Positions 17,701-26,846 are shown, numbered from the stretch's first letter. The stretch: DNA of 64,000 nt from Sphingomonas albertensis (GCF_014358075.1 NZ_JACONT010000008.1:61765-125764); one strand, 5' to 3'. Notes: generated from the letters alone by a model not told the origin. Numbers and translations: made by a program.

Positions 17701-18786
17701 ATGATGGCACGAATTTTTCTGAAGATCGCATTGCTGGCCACGAGCTTCACCGCGACCGCCGTTATGGCGCAGCGTCCGGCGGGCTATCCGCGATCCTACG
17801 ACCAGCTGATCGACGAGGCGCGCGCCGAGCGACAAGTCAGGATCTACGGCAATGCCGATCGCGCCGAATTGCTGCCGGTCGTCGCCGCGTTCCGGAAGCG
17901 CTATCCGGGCATCACCGTCCTGTACGCGGACCTCGGCTCCACCGAGATGTATCGCCGCTTCGTCACCGAGACGCGCGCCAGGAAACTCTCCGCCGATCTG
18001 GTCTGGTCGTCGGCGATGGATCTCCAGGTGAAGCTGATCAACGACGGCTTCGCGCAGGGCTATGCGAGCCCCGAAAAGCCCGCGCTGCCGCCGGTGTCGG
18101 TGTGGAAGAACATGGGCTTCGGCGTTACCGCGGAGCCGATCGGAATCGTCTATAACAAGCGTCTCGTGCCCGCTGCGCAGGTGCCACGCACGCATGCCGC
18201 GCTGGAAACCTGGCTGCGGCGGAACGCGGCAGCGCTGACCGGCCGCGTCACGACGTTCGACCCGGCGCGCTCCAATGTCGGGTATCTGTACCTGACGGAG
18301 GACCTCGCCATCACGCGCGATACGCGCTCGCTGCTGGAGGCGATCGCCGCGACCAAGCCCGTGCTGTCGCAGACCAGCGAACCGATGCTGCGCGGGGTCG
18401 CCGAGGGGCGGCAGGCGATCGCGTACAACGTCATCGGCTCCTACGCGCTGGAACGTGCGCGGACCGACCCGCGGATCGGCGTCGCGTTCCTCCAGGACTA
18501 CACGATCGTCACATCGCGGATCGCGTTCATCGCGCGCGAGGCGGCGCACCCGGCGGCGGCGAAGCTGTTCCTCGATTTCCTGCTGTCGCGCGAGGGCCAG
18601 TCGCTAATCGCCAAGCGCAGCCTGTGGCCGGTCCGCACCGACGTTTCCGCCCGCCGCCTTCCCACCGCGCAGGCCCGGCCGATCCGCGTGGGCCCGCAAC
18701 TTCTCGTCAACCTCGACCGCGTCAAGCGCCAGCGTTTCCTGCGCGACTGGACCGCGATTCTCGCCACCGGAGCCAAAACCCAATGA
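17701..18786 (+). CDS. periplasmic solute-binding protein (iron/anion ABC type), no ABC partner here
   Basis: A 361-residue periplasmic binding protein with a signal peptide (FLKIALLATSFTATAVMAQ). Family blocks include YGNADRAELLPVVAAFRKRYP, LSADLVWSSAMDLQVKL, GIVYNKRLVP, and FLDFLLSREGQSLIAKRSLWPVR, typical of extracellular solute-binding group 1 (AfuA/FutA-like). There is no permease or ATPase gene beside it. Instead it overlaps the porin gene (ATGA) and is divergent from the tctDE-like pair. It may act as the periplasmic ligand presenter for the sensor or for the porin. ATG 17701 and 17704 are both possible. Confidence 0.8.
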   Translation: MMARIFLKIALLATSFTATAVMAQRPAGYPRSYDQLIDEARAERQVRIYGNADRAELLPVVAAFRKRYPGITVLYADLGSTEMYRRFVTETRARKLSADLVWSSAMDLQVKLINDGFAQGYASPEKPALPPVSVWKNMGFGVTAEPIGIVYNKRLVPAAQVPRTHAALETWLRRNAAALTGRVTTFDPARSNVGYLYLTEDLAITRDTRSLLEAIAATKPVLSQTSEPMLRGVAEGRQAIAYNVIGSYALERARTDPRIGVAFLQDYTIVTSRIAFIAREAAHPAAAKLFLDFLLSREGQSLIAKRSLWPVRTDVSARRLPTAQARPIRVGPQLLVNLDRVKRQRFLRDWTAILATGAKTQ

Positions 18787-20264
18787 CCCTTTTCCGTACC
18801 GGGTGCGCCGCACTCGCCTTGATTGCAGCAACCCCGGCACTCGCGCAGGCTCCGACCGACGCCGACCTTGCCGCACTGGTGCGGGCGCAGGCCGCAGAGA
18901 TCGCCGCGCTGAAGTCGCGGCTCGACCGGCTCGAGAATGTTGCCGCCGTTGCGCAGGCCTCCGCTCCCGCCACGCCCGTGCAGGCAGCACCGCCAGCGGT
19001 CGCGCAGAACAACGAACCGCGCCGCACCCTGCCGTTCGCGCCACAGCTCGCGCCCCCTGGCCCGGCCGATCGCAGCGTCGCGCAGGCGGTCGCCGCGCGC
19101 GACAATCCGTCGGGCGTGACCACCGAATGGGGCGCAGGCCTGCCCGTCTTCCACTCCGCGGACGGCGTCTACACCTTCAAGCCGCGCGGCCGAATCCTGA
19201 CCGATGTCAGCTCCAGCTTCGGCTCCAAATACGACGGTCGCAACATCACGACGACCGGCATGCGCGCGCTGCGCCTCGGCCTCGAAGGCGGCGTCGGCAC
19301 GCATTTCTTCTACCAGTTCGAGAGCGACTTTTCGGAGAACGAGGTCGACGTCGTCACCGCGTTCGTCGGCTGGCGCAACAAGATCAAGCCAGGCCTCGAT
19401 TACGACGTCCGCGCCGGCCACCTGTTCAACGACCGCAGCTTCGAGGGCTCGACGGGCTCGGATTCGACGCCGTTCCTCGAACGCTCCACTGTCTCGACCG
19501 CGATCATCCCGCAGCGTGGTTTCTACGGCATCGGCGTAATGCCGCGCATCTTCTGGAAGACCGGCCATGCCTCGGTCACGGTCACCGGCGACCGGATCGA
19601 CGGCACGCAGACTGTCGGCGACAGCCGCACGGTGCTGGGCCGCGCACACTGGAACCCGATCAAGTCGGATACCGGCGTGCTCCACATCGGTGCGTGGGGA
19701 TTCGACGAATCGCTGTCGTCGGTCGCCGGCACGCTGACCCGCAACACGGTGATCGGCGGCCGCTTCAACGGCGCGCTGCGCGTGTCGACCGGGCCGCTGA
19801 TCGGCGGCACCGGCACGACCGGCTACGGCGTCGAGCTCGGCGGCTATCGCGGGCCGTTGTGGGTGATGGGCGAAGCGGGCCGCCGCAACGCGCGGCTCGA
19901 CGGCGGGCGTCCCGATTTCGTCAGCAAGGCGTGGAGCGTCTCGGGCGGTCTGTTCCTGACCGGCGACCTGCCGCCGTATAACCCTCGCCTCGGCAGCTTC
20001 GGCCAGCCCAAGGTGTTGAAGCCGACGTTCGACGGCGGGGTCGGCGCGATCGAACTGACCGCACGCTACGAAAGCCTCGATTTCGACAATCTGCTGACTG
20101 GCGGCGACGGCTGGGCGGCGACCGTCGGCGTCAACTGGTATTTGAACTCCTTCACCCGCTTCCAGGTGAACGCGATCCAGTGGAACACCGACAACCGCGC
20201 CGGCGACTATGTCGGCAACGACAGCGGCCAGACGGTGAGCGCCCGTGTCGGCGTGACGTTCTGA
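18783..20264 (+). CDS. OprP/OprO-like anion-selective porin
   Basis: A 493-residue outer-membrane porin. After the signal peptide (1-22, ending TPALAQ) comes a heptad-patterned helix (DLAALVRAQAAEIAALKSRLDRLE) that should trimerise, a proline/alanine linker, then the barrel with FKPRGRILTDVSSSFG, GTHFFYQFESDF and the C-terminal VNWYLNSFTRFQVNAIQWN and terminal Phe, as in the phosphate-selective porin family. ATG 18783 overlaps the preceding stop. With CitMHS downstream the anion is more likely a tricarboxylate than phosphate, though the Pho-box-like site leaves phosphate open. Confidence 0.85.
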   Translation: MTLFRTGCAALALIAATPALAQAPTDADLAALVRAQAAEIAALKSRLDRLENVAAVAQASAPATPVQAAPPAVAQNNEPRRTLPFAPQLAPPGPADRSVAQAVAARDNPSGVTTEWGAGLPVFHSADGVYTFKPRGRILTDVSSSFGSKYDGRNITTTGMRALRLGLEGGVGTHFFYQFESDFSENEVDVVTAFVGWRNKIKPGLDYDVRAGHLFNDRSFEGSTGSDSTPFLERSTVSTAIIPQRGFYGIGVMPRIFWKTGHASVTVTGDRIDGTQTVGDSRTVLGRAHWNPIKSDTGVLHIGAWGFDESLSSVAGTLTRNTVIGGRFNGALRVSTGPLIGGTGTTGYGVELGGYRGPLWVMGEAGRRNARLDGGRPDFVSKAWSVSGGLFLTGDLPPYNPRLGSFGQPKVLKPTFDGGVGAIELTARYESLDFDNLLTGGDGWAATVGVNWYLNSFTRFQVNAIQWNTDNRAGDYVGNDSGQTVSARVGVTF

Positions 20265-20322
20265 TGCTGACAGTCGGTCCCGTGTTTGGCGCTGTCTTGG
20301 GCCCTGCAAAGCGCCTCCCGTG

Positions 20323-20409
20323 CCCCGTCATCCTGACGAAAGTCAGGACCCAGAGCCACGCAGCACTGCACCTCGTAACCCTGGATCCTGACTTTCGTCA
20401 GGATGACGG
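20323..20409. repeat. inverted pair of R3 repeats
   Basis: GTCATCCTGACGAAAGTCAGG with tail ACCCAGAG (left arm, 20327-20355) and CTGGATCCTGA, CTTTCGTCAGGATGACGG (right arm, 20381-20409). Each arm is itself a hairpin (CCTGAC/GTCAGG). The same pair occurs at 51211-51297. It fills most of the 235-nt gap before the CitMHS gene. Confidence 0.85.
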
Positions 20410-20499
20410 AGTGGTTGTGGCGGCCCGCTCGACATTGACTGCGACGGCCCTTGCCACCGCCCGCACCCCCTTTTTCACGCCCTTTCCTAGGACGATGCG

Positions 20500-21801
20500 A
20501 TGAACCTTGCCCTGCTCGGCTTCCTGATGGTCGCCACGTTCATGACGTTGATCATGACCAAGAAGATGACGCCACTGGTCGCGCTCATCGTGATCCCGTC
20601 GATCTTCGGCGTGTTCGCGGGCGAGGCCGCGGGCCTCGGCCCGATGATGATCGACGGCATCAAGAACCTTGCGCCGACCGGCGTCATGCTGCTGTTCGCG
20701 ATCCTGTTCTTCTCGACGATGACCGACACCGGCCTGTTCGATCCGCTGGTCGGGCGGCTGATCCGGATGGTCCACGGCGATCCGATGCGGATTCTGATCG
20801 GCACGGTCGTGCTGTGCGCGCTCGTCAGCCTCGATGGCGACGGATCGACGACGTACATCATCACGATCGCCGCGCTGCTGCCGCTCTACAAGCGCTTCAA
20901 CATGAACCGGCTGTACCTCGTCTGCCTGTTGATGACGACGAGCGGGATCATGAACCTGACACCGTGGGGCGGGCCGACCGCGCGCGCAGCGAGTGCGCTG
21001 AAGCTCGATCCCGCAACGCTGTTCCTGCCGCTGATCCCCGGCATGATCGCGGGGCTCGCCTTCCTGATCGGCCTCGCCGTGTATTTCGGGCGTAAGGAGC
21101 GTGTCCGGATGGGTGAAGCCGGCATCACGGCGGACACCGAGTTCACCGGCATGGCCGTCTCGCAATATCCCGAAGCGCGCCGTCCCAAGCTGATCTGGTT
21201 CAACGCCGCGCTCGTCATCACGCTGCTGACGTTGCTCGTCTGGGGCATCCTGCCGCTGTCGGTGCTGATGATGCTCGCGTTCGCGATCGCGATGATCGTC
21301 AATTATCCCGGCGTCGCCGACCAGAAGGAGCGCATCTCCGCGCATGCCGGCAACGTGCTGGCGGTGGTGTCGCTGATCTTCGCGGCGGGCATCTTCACCG
21401 GCATTCTCGGCGGTACCGGCATGGTCGAGGCGATGAGCAAGGCGGTCGTCGGCGTGATCCCGCCCGCGCTCGGGCCGTACATGGCGCCGATCACCGCGGT
21501 GCTGAGCATGCCGGCCACCTTCTTCATCTCGAACGACGCGTTCTACTTCGGCATGCTGCCGATCCTCGCCGAGGCCGGCGCGCATTACGGCGTGGCACCC
21601 GAAGCGATCGCCCGTGCCTCGCTGATGGGCCAGCCGGTCCACCTGCTCAGCCCGCTGGTGCCGTCGACCTATCTGCTGGTCAGCCTCGTCGGGATCGACC
21701 TCGCCGATCACCAGCGCTTCACGCTCGTGCCGGCGATCGCCGTCTGCACGGTGATGACGCTGGTCGGCATGATCGCGCTCGCCTTCCCGTTCGTCGCCTG
21801 A
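20500..21801 (+). CDS. CitMHS-family citrate carrier
   Basis: A 433-residue inner-membrane carrier with about 12 helices. CitMHS hallmarks: MTKKMTPLVALIVIPSIFG near the start, FFSTMTDTGLFDPLVG, ALVSLDGDGSTTYIITIAALLPL and MNLTPWGGPTARAA, plus FISNDAFYFGMLPIL in the second half. The family takes up citrate complexed with Mg2+ or Ca2+ with protons. It follows the binding protein and porin genes after an R3 repeat pair, so it may have its own promoter or be read through. Together with the tctDE-like pair this makes a citrate/tricarboxylate acquisition module. Confidence 0.9.
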   Translation: MNLALLGFLMVATFMTLIMTKKMTPLVALIVIPSIFGVFAGEAAGLGPMMIDGIKNLAPTGVMLLFAILFFSTMTDTGLFDPLVGRLIRMVHGDPMRILIGTVVLCALVSLDGDGSTTYIITIAALLPLYKRFNMNRLYLVCLLMTTSGIMNLTPWGGPTARAASALKLDPATLFLPLIPGMIAGLAFLIGLAVYFGRKERVRMGEAGITADTEFTGMAVSQYPEARRPKLIWFNAALVITLLTLLVWGILPLSVLMMLAFAIAMIVNYPGVADQKERISAHAGNVLAVVSLIFAAGIFTGILGGTGMVEAMSKAVVGVIPPALGPYMAPITAVLSMPATFFISNDAFYFGMLPILAEAGAHYGVAPEAIARASLMGQPVHLLSPLVPSTYLLVSLVGIDLADHQRFTLVPAIAVCTVMTLVGMIALAFPFVA

Positions 21802-21841
21802 GGTGAGCATCCCCGCAACCCGCCGCAACCGGAGATTTCGC

Positions 21842-22501
21842 ATGGTCCGACCGCGTACACCGTTGATGCTGCTCCCCGCGATGGGCTGCGACGGGCAGCT
21901 CTGGGCCCGCCAGATCGTCGACCTCGCCGGGATCGCGCAAGTGGAGTTCGGCGACCTGTCGCAGGACGATACGCTGTCGGCGATGGCCGCGCGTGTCCTC
22001 GCCGCAGCACCGCCGCGGTTCGCGGTCGCCGGCGTCAGCCTCGGCGGCTATGTCGCGATGGAGATGGTCCGCCAGGCCCCAGACCGGATCGAGCGGATCG
22101 CGCTGTTCGGGACGCGCGGATCGATGGACGTCCGCCCGCGCACCGTGGCCGGCCAGGGCATGCTCGCCACCGCGCCGCATGCCGATCCGCGGCTCAGCGC
22201 GATCGTCAGCGGCCCGGCACAAGCGATGGCCGACCGCGTCGGCCCGGTCGTGTTCGAACGCCAGCAACGCTCGCTGCTCGCCCGGCCCGACATCAGCGAG
22301 GCGATCGCCGCGATCCACGTGCCTACGCTGGTCACGGTCGGCGATCGCGACCGGATTTGCACCCCGGACGACGCGCTGTCGCTGAGCTTGCGGATTCCGG
22401 GCGCACGCTTCCATTTGCTCCGCGGATGCGGCCATCTTTCCCCGCTGGAACGCCCGGGCGAGGTTACCTCGGTGCTCCGCCAATGGCTCAGGCAGGACTG
22501 A
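21842..22501 (+). CDS. alpha/beta hydrolase
   Basis: A 219-residue soluble alpha/beta-hydrolase. The nucleophile elbow is GVSLGGYVAM, the oxyanion strand MLLPAMGCDGQLW, the acid lies in VGDRDRICTPDDA and the catalytic histidine in LLRGCGHLSPLERP. ATG 21842 begins the conserved first strand; GTG 21803 would add 13 basic residues. It follows the CitMHS gene by 40 nt on the same strand. The substrate is unknown; it could hydrolyse an ester or lactone form of the transported compound. Confidence 0.82.
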   Translation: MVRPRTPLMLLPAMGCDGQLWARQIVDLAGIAQVEFGDLSQDDTLSAMAARVLAAAPPRFAVAGVSLGGYVAMEMVRQAPDRIERIALFGTRGSMDVRPRTVAGQGMLATAPHADPRLSAIVSGPAQAMADRVGPVVFERQQRSLLARPDISEAIAAIHVPTLVTVGDRDRICTPDDALSLSLRIPGARFHLLRGCGHLSPLERPGEVTSVLRQWLRQD

Positions 22502-22555
22502 CCGTCGCTCCGTCGGCGTGGATGGTGCGCGCCGGTCCGCCCGGCCCCGCGACGC

Positions 22556-22569
22556 TACGTGGTTTCCGA
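22556..22569 (+). promoter_or_regulatory. motif TRCGTRNTTYCCGA, site 1 (acetyltransferase gene)
   Basis: TACGTGGTTTCCGA. It points towards the GNAT gene, 83 nt before its ATG. One of six matching sites in 22.5-38.2 kb, each upstream of a transcription unit around fixLJ. Proposed FixJ-type site; inference. Confidence 0.5.
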
Positions 22570-22607
22570 TGCTGGGGCGCCATCCGTGTTCCCGCTAGGC
22601 GAGTGCG

Positions 22608-22626
22608 TGTTCCGGCTGTCGGAACA
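22608..22626. promoter_or_regulatory. perfect inverted repeat before the GNAT gene
   Basis: TGTTCCG (22608-22614), GCTGT, CGGAACA (22620-22626). A perfect 7+7 palindrome 26 nt before ATG 22653, placed like an operator or a 5'-UTR hairpin. Confidence 0.45.
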
Positions 22627-22652
22627 TGCACTCGCAAAAAGGGCTCCACGCC

Positions 22653-23219
22653 ATGGTCGAACTCACCCTCGCGGATCGTCGCGCCACCTCCGGGACGACG
22701 GCGTCGAGCGCCGACCTGACGACGCGGAACGGCTATGTCTTCCGTGTCCGGCCCGCGGCACCGTCCGACGAAGCCGAATTGGGAGAGCTGTTTCGGCACG
22801 TCGACCGCGACGATCTGCGGTTTCGGTTTCTCAGTGCGATCCACAAGGTCGGGCATGACCAGCTGAAGGCGCTGGTCACGGTCGATCACGAGCATGTCGA
22901 GAATTTCCTCGCCTTCGACATCGCCAGCGGGCGCATGATCGCGACGGCGATGCTGGCGGCGGACGACACGCTCAGCCGCGCCGAAGTAGCGCTGGCGATC
23001 CGGACCGACTATAAGAGGCTCGGGATCAGCTGGACGCTGCTCGATCACGTCGCGGCGTTCGCGCGGGCGAAGGGGATCCAGACGCTGGAATCGATCGAAA
23101 GCCGCGACAATCATCAGGCGATCGACCTCGAGCGCGAGCGCGGCTGGATTGCATCGGCCTGTCCGGGCGATCCAGCCTCGATGGTCCTCAGGATGACCCT
23201 GACGCCGCCAGCCGCCTGA
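22653..23219 (+). CDS. GNAT-family N-acetyltransferase
   Basis: A 188-residue GNAT protein. Features are the opening strand FRVRPAAPSDEAELGELF, the conserved RFLSAIHKVGH helix region, then VALAIRTDYKRLGISWTLLDHVAAFARAKG, which holds the acetyl-CoA loop in a modified form (RLGISW instead of RGxGxG). The short FRFLSA layout resembles the catalytic domain of Pat/YfiQ protein lysine acetyltransferases. ATG 22653 is preferred over 22626 because the latter lies at the palindrome. It overlaps the 3' end of the convergent P-type ATPase by 32 nt. In this island, which also makes acetyl phosphate, control of protein acetylation is plausible but unproven. Confidence 0.75.
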   Translation: MVELTLADRRATSGTTASSADLTTRNGYVFRVRPAAPSDEAELGELFRHVDRDDLRFRFLSAIHKVGHDQLKALVTVDHEHVENFLAFDIASGRMIATAMLAADDTLSRAEVALAIRTDYKRLGISWTLLDHVAAFARAKGIQTLESIESRDNHQAIDLERERGWIASACPGDPASMVLRMTLTPPAA

Positions 23220-25830
23220 CGCGCGCGACGGTCCACTTCGTTGCCTCGGTCACGATCACGGTCGCGACCGTCGCGACGAGGCAGAAGCGGAGCGTTCCCG
23301 CCGTCACGGGCGACGTGCCGAGCACCCCGCCGAGCGGCGGCCACAGCATCGCGGTCGCCTGCAACGCCAGCGCGATACCGACGCCCAGCAACAGCCACGC
23401 GTTCGACAATACCGGCTCGCGCAAGATCGAGCGCCGCTCGCTGCGCATGCACAGTACGTAGACGTTCTGGAACAGCACGGTCATCAGCAGCACTGCGTTC
23501 TGGATCTCGGCAAGCGGGCGCCCCTCACGCTGCATGCCCGCCACGAGATACAGCGCGAGCCCAGTCATCAACAGCGCGGGCGGGATCATCAGCGCGATCG
23601 CGCTCCGGTCGAGGATCGGCGCGCTCGGCGGACGTGGCGGCTGGCGCAGTTCGTCGCCCTCGCCGCGGCCGAAGCCGAGCATCACGTCCTGCGCGCCGTT
23701 GGTGACGAGATTGAGCCACAACAGCTGCACCGCGGTCAGCGGCATCGGCAGGCCGAGCATCACCGCGCCGATGAACATGCCGATCTCGGCGATCCCGGTG
23801 GCGAGCAGAATGATGACGATCCGCCGGACGTTGGCATAGGTCACGCGCCCCTCCTCGACCCCGGCGACGATCGACGCGAAATTGTCGTCGGCGAGCACGA
23901 GGTCGGCGGCGCCGCGCGCGACGTCGGTGCCGGCGACGCCCATCGCCACGCCGATATGCGCAGCCTGGAGTGCGGGCGCATCGTTGACGCCGTCGCCGGT
24001 GACCGCAACCAGTTCACCGCTAGCGGCCAGGATGCGGACGATCTCGAGCTTCTGCACCGGCTCGATCCGCGCGAACACGCGGCCGCCGAGCACCAGCGCG
24101 GCGAGTTGCTCGGGCTGGCCCGCGAGATCGGTCATCTGCGCGCCGGTGACGACCTGCTCCTCGGTGACCTCGAGCCCGAGCCCGCGGGCGATCGTCAGGG
24201 CCGTGCCGGGATGATCGCCGGTGACCATCCGCACGCCGATCCCCGCCTCGGCACAGCGCGCGACCGCGGCGGGAACTTCGGGACGGACCGGGTCGATCAG
24301 CCCGATCCAGCCGAGCAGCACGAGATCGGTCGGCGCGGTCGGATCGGTGGTCGTCGCGCCCGCCGACGCGGCGACTGCGATAACGCGATAGCCTTCGTCG
24401 GCCATCGCCAGCGCGGCGGCGAACGCGCCGGGGTCGATCGTACGACACATCTGCCGGATGATCTCGGGCGCACCCTTGGCGAACACGCGGACGCCCTGCC
24501 CGTCGGCCACCGCGACGGTCGAGAATTTGCGGACCGGTTCGTAAGGCAGCGCCGCGGTCCGCTTGACCGCATGCAGCGCGGCCAAATCCTCGCCGCCATC
24601 GCCCGCGAACCGCAGCAACGCGACGTCGACCGAATCCCCAACCGGCGTACCGTCGGGGCCGATCGATGCCTCGTTGCACAGCGCAGCGGCGCGGCGCATC
24701 TCCGCCAGACTGTCCGCAGGCCAGTCTGCGCTCGCGAAAACCCGTCCGTCGGCGAGCAGTATCTTCTCCACCGAGAGGATATTCCGCGTCAGCGTGCCCG
24801 TCTTGTCGCTGGCGATGATCGTGCACGCGCCCAGTCCCTCGACCGCGGGCAGCGAGCGGACGATCACCTTCCGCGCCGCCATCCGCCGGGTCCCCGCCGC
24901 CAGCGCGACGGTCACCGCGATGGACAGGCCTTCGGGGATCGCCGACACCGCCAGCGCTACCGCGAGCAGCAGGATCTGGTCGCCCGGCCGCCCCTGCATC
25001 ACCAGGACGAGCGCGAACGGGATGATCAGCACGATCGTCGCGATGCTGATCTGCCGCGCCAGTCGGTCGAGCCGGACGACGAGCGGTGGCGGCGTTGCCT
25101 TCGCGGTCCGCAACGACGCGTCGATCGCACCCAGCGCGGTATCCGCTCCGGTCGCGACGACGACGCCGGTACCACGCCCCTGCTCGATCATCGTGCCGGC
25201 CAGCACCATCGTCGTGCGCTCGCCGGGCGGGATACTGTCGGGCAACACCGCCGTCTGGTCCTTCGCGACCGCCACAGATTCACCGGTGAAGGTCGACTGG
25301 TCGACGCGCAGCGCGCTGCTCGACGACAGGCGGATATCCGCGGGCACGGCCATCCCGCTCTCCAGCGCGACGACATCGCCGACGACGATCGCGCGCGCGT
25401 CGACCACCGATACCGCGCCGCCGCGCAGGACGGTCGCGGTCTGGCCGATCATCCGGCCGAGCGCGGCGAGGCTGTCCGCCGCCTTGCTCTCCTGCACCGT
25501 GCCGATCGCCGCGTTGACGAGCAGGACGACACCGATGAACCCCGCATCGGTGCGGTGGCCGAGCCCGAGCGAGATCGCCGCCGCCGCGATCAACAGGTAG
25601 ATCAGCGGACTGTTGAACTGCCGCGCGAACAGCAGCAGCGTCGAGGGCGCCGGCGGTGGCGCAAGTTCGTTCGGCCCGTCCCGAAGCAGGCGCGCGGCGG
25701 CGTCCTTCGTGTTCAGTCCCTCTGCGCTGGTATCGAGCAGCGCCATCACGCGTGCGGCGGGCGTCGCATGCCATGCCCGCGGGGCGAGTGGCTGGTCGTG
25801 CCGCTGGTCGATCGGGCGCTCGGCGATCAC
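23188..25830 (-). CDS. P-type cation-transporting ATPase (P2 class)
   Basis: An 880-residue pump with all P-type signatures: TGES in the actuator domain (STFTGESVAV), phosphorylation motif SDKTGTLTRN, hinge TGDGVNDAPAL, membrane PEGL motif in M4 (AVSAIPEGLSIAV) and NLVTNGAQDVML in M6. The M4/M6 pattern is that of the P2 group (Ca2+, Mg2+ or monovalent cations), not the CPx heavy-metal group; the ion is not determinable by eye. GTG 25830 overlaps the L,D-transpeptidase stop (GTGA), so the two are co-translated. The frame continues upstream only as an out-of-frame reading of that gene. Confidence 0.88.
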   Translation of the reverse strand: MIAERPIDQRHDQPLAPRAWHATPAARVMALLDTSAEGLNTKDAAARLLRDGPNELAPPPAPSTLLLFARQFNSPLIYLLIAAAAISLGLGHRTDAGFIGVVLLVNAAIGTVQESKAADSLAALGRMIGQTATVLRGGAVSVVDARAIVVGDVVALESGMAVPADIRLSSSSALRVDQSTFTGESVAVAKDQTAVLPDSIPPGERTTMVLAGTMIEQGRGTGVVVATGADTALGAIDASLRTAKATPPPLVVRLDRLARQISIATIVLIIPFALVLVMQGRPGDQILLLAVALAVSAIPEGLSIAVTVALAAGTRRMAARKVIVRSLPAVEGLGACTIIASDKTGTLTRNILSVEKILLADGRVFASADWPADSLAEMRRAAALCNEASIGPDGTPVGDSVDVALLRFAGDGGEDLAALHAVKRTAALPYEPVRKFSTVAVADGQGVRVFAKGAPEIIRQMCRTIDPGAFAAALAMADEGYRVIAVAASAGATTTDPTAPTDLVLLGWIGLIDPVRPEVPAAVARCAEAGIGVRMVTGDHPGTALTIARGLGLEVTEEQVVTGAQMTDLAGQPEQLAALVLGGRVFARIEPVQKLEIVRILAASGELVAVTGDGVNDAPALQAAHIGVAMGVAGTDVARGAADLVLADDNFASIVAGVEEGRVTYANVRRIVIILLATGIAEIGMFIGAVMLGLPMPLTAVQLLWLNLVTNGAQDVMLGFGRGEGDELRQPPRPPSAPILDRSAIALMIPPALLMTGLALYLVAGMQREGRPLAEIQNAVLLMTVLFQNVYVLCMRSERRSILREPVLSNAWLLLGVGIALALQATAMLWPPLGGVLGTSPVTAGTLRFCLVATVATVIVTEATKWTVARVRRLAASGSS

Positions 25831-26768
25831 TGGCCGGTCGCTTCGATGATCGTCACGGGGGTACCGGTGCCGGCGCTCGCCAACGTCTCGCGCGTCACCA
25901 GCAGCGTCGTACCAGGCGTCGTCACGGTCGCCAGCGCGGCGCGGAACCCCTCCGCCAGATGCCCCTTGGCGCGATCCTCCGCGGTCAGTTCGCCGGTTCT
26001 CGGATCGCCGGGCAGCGGCAGCCGCAACCAATGCTCGCCGTCCGCATCGATCGATTGCAGCGTGAACGCGGCCGTCCGCTCGATCGGCGCATCGAACGCG
26101 ATCGCGCCGGAGCCGATCTCGATCCCGTTGCGCAGCACGACCACGCGTTTGTCCCGCCCGCTGATCACGATCGAGACCGGCCCCTTGGGCGACAGCGCCG
26201 GGTTCCACACGAAGTCCCCGCCCGCCGATCCTGCCGACGTCAGCATGCCCGGCTTGGCGGCCACCACCGGAACGCGCGCGTCCTGCGTGATGACGACGGT
26301 GATCCCGAGCCGGGTGATCCCGAACAGCAGTTTGGCGAACGCAGGCGGCAGGCGGATGCAGCCATGCGACGCCGGATAGCCCGGCAGATTGCCCGCATGC
26401 ATCGCGATCCCGCCCCAGGTCAGCCGCTGCATGAACGGCATCGCTGCGTCCTTGTAGAGGTTCGATACGTGATCCACGTCCTTCTGGAGCACGGTGAAGA
26501 CCCCGGTCGGCGTCGCATGGCCATCGCTGCCGGTCGACACGGTCGAAACCCCGATCGCCACGCCGTTGCGATAGGCATAGGCCTTTTGCGTGGCGAGGCT
26601 GACGATCACCGTCACCGGTCCGGCGGGCGCGATCTCGGGTGCCCAGAGATATTCGCCGGGCTTGAGTTGCTCGATCCGGCCGTCGACGCTCGACGGCGTT
26701 TGCGCCGAAGCCGTGGTCGCGAAAAGGAGGGCGAGCGCGAGGCTGCACGTCAGGCGGCGCGTCGTCAT
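25827..26768 (-). CDS. L,D-transpeptidase with a second, degenerate domain copy
   Basis: A 313-residue exported protein (signal peptide 1-23). Residues about 50-165 form a YkuD domain with HAGNLPGYPASHGCIRLP: His124 and catalytic Cys137. From residue 196 the opening of the domain repeats: GPVSIVISGRDKRVVVLRNG mirrors GPVTVIVSLATQKAYAYRNG (51-70), but the second copy has no HxxG...SHGC motif. So one active and one relic domain, the latter perhaps a peptidoglycan-binding module. It shares a 4-nt overlap with the P-type ATPase gene and has motif site 2 at 78 nt upstream. Confidence 0.87.
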   Translation of the reverse strand: MTTRRLTCSLALALLFATTASAQTPSSVDGRIEQLKPGEYLWAPEIAPAGPVTVIVSLATQKAYAYRNGVAIGVSTVSTGSDGHATPTGVFTVLQKDVDHVSNLYKDAAMPFMQRLTWGGIAMHAGNLPGYPASHGCIRLPPAFAKLLFGITRLGITVVITQDARVPVVAAKPGMLTSAGSAGGDFVWNPALSPKGPVSIVISGRDKRVVVLRNGIEIGSGAIAFDAPIERTAAFTLQSIDADGEHWLRLPLPGDPRTGELTAEDRAKGHLAEGFRAALATVTTPGTTLLVTRETLASAGTGTPVTIIEATGQ

Positions 26769-26846
26769 GGTGGGTTCCGATCGTAGAGGTGTCGCCGAAA
26801 AGGCGGTCGACCAGACGCTACCGCTCGCGCCGCGCCCGCATCACCA

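Noticed and set aside
18498..20309. A 603-codon minus-strand frame opposite the porin
   Set aside because: Antisense shadow with no recognisable motifs.
23956..26379. An 807-codon plus-strand frame opposite the P-type ATPase
   Set aside because: Antisense shadow rich in DRRR/GRDR; the ATPase motifs lie on the minus strand.
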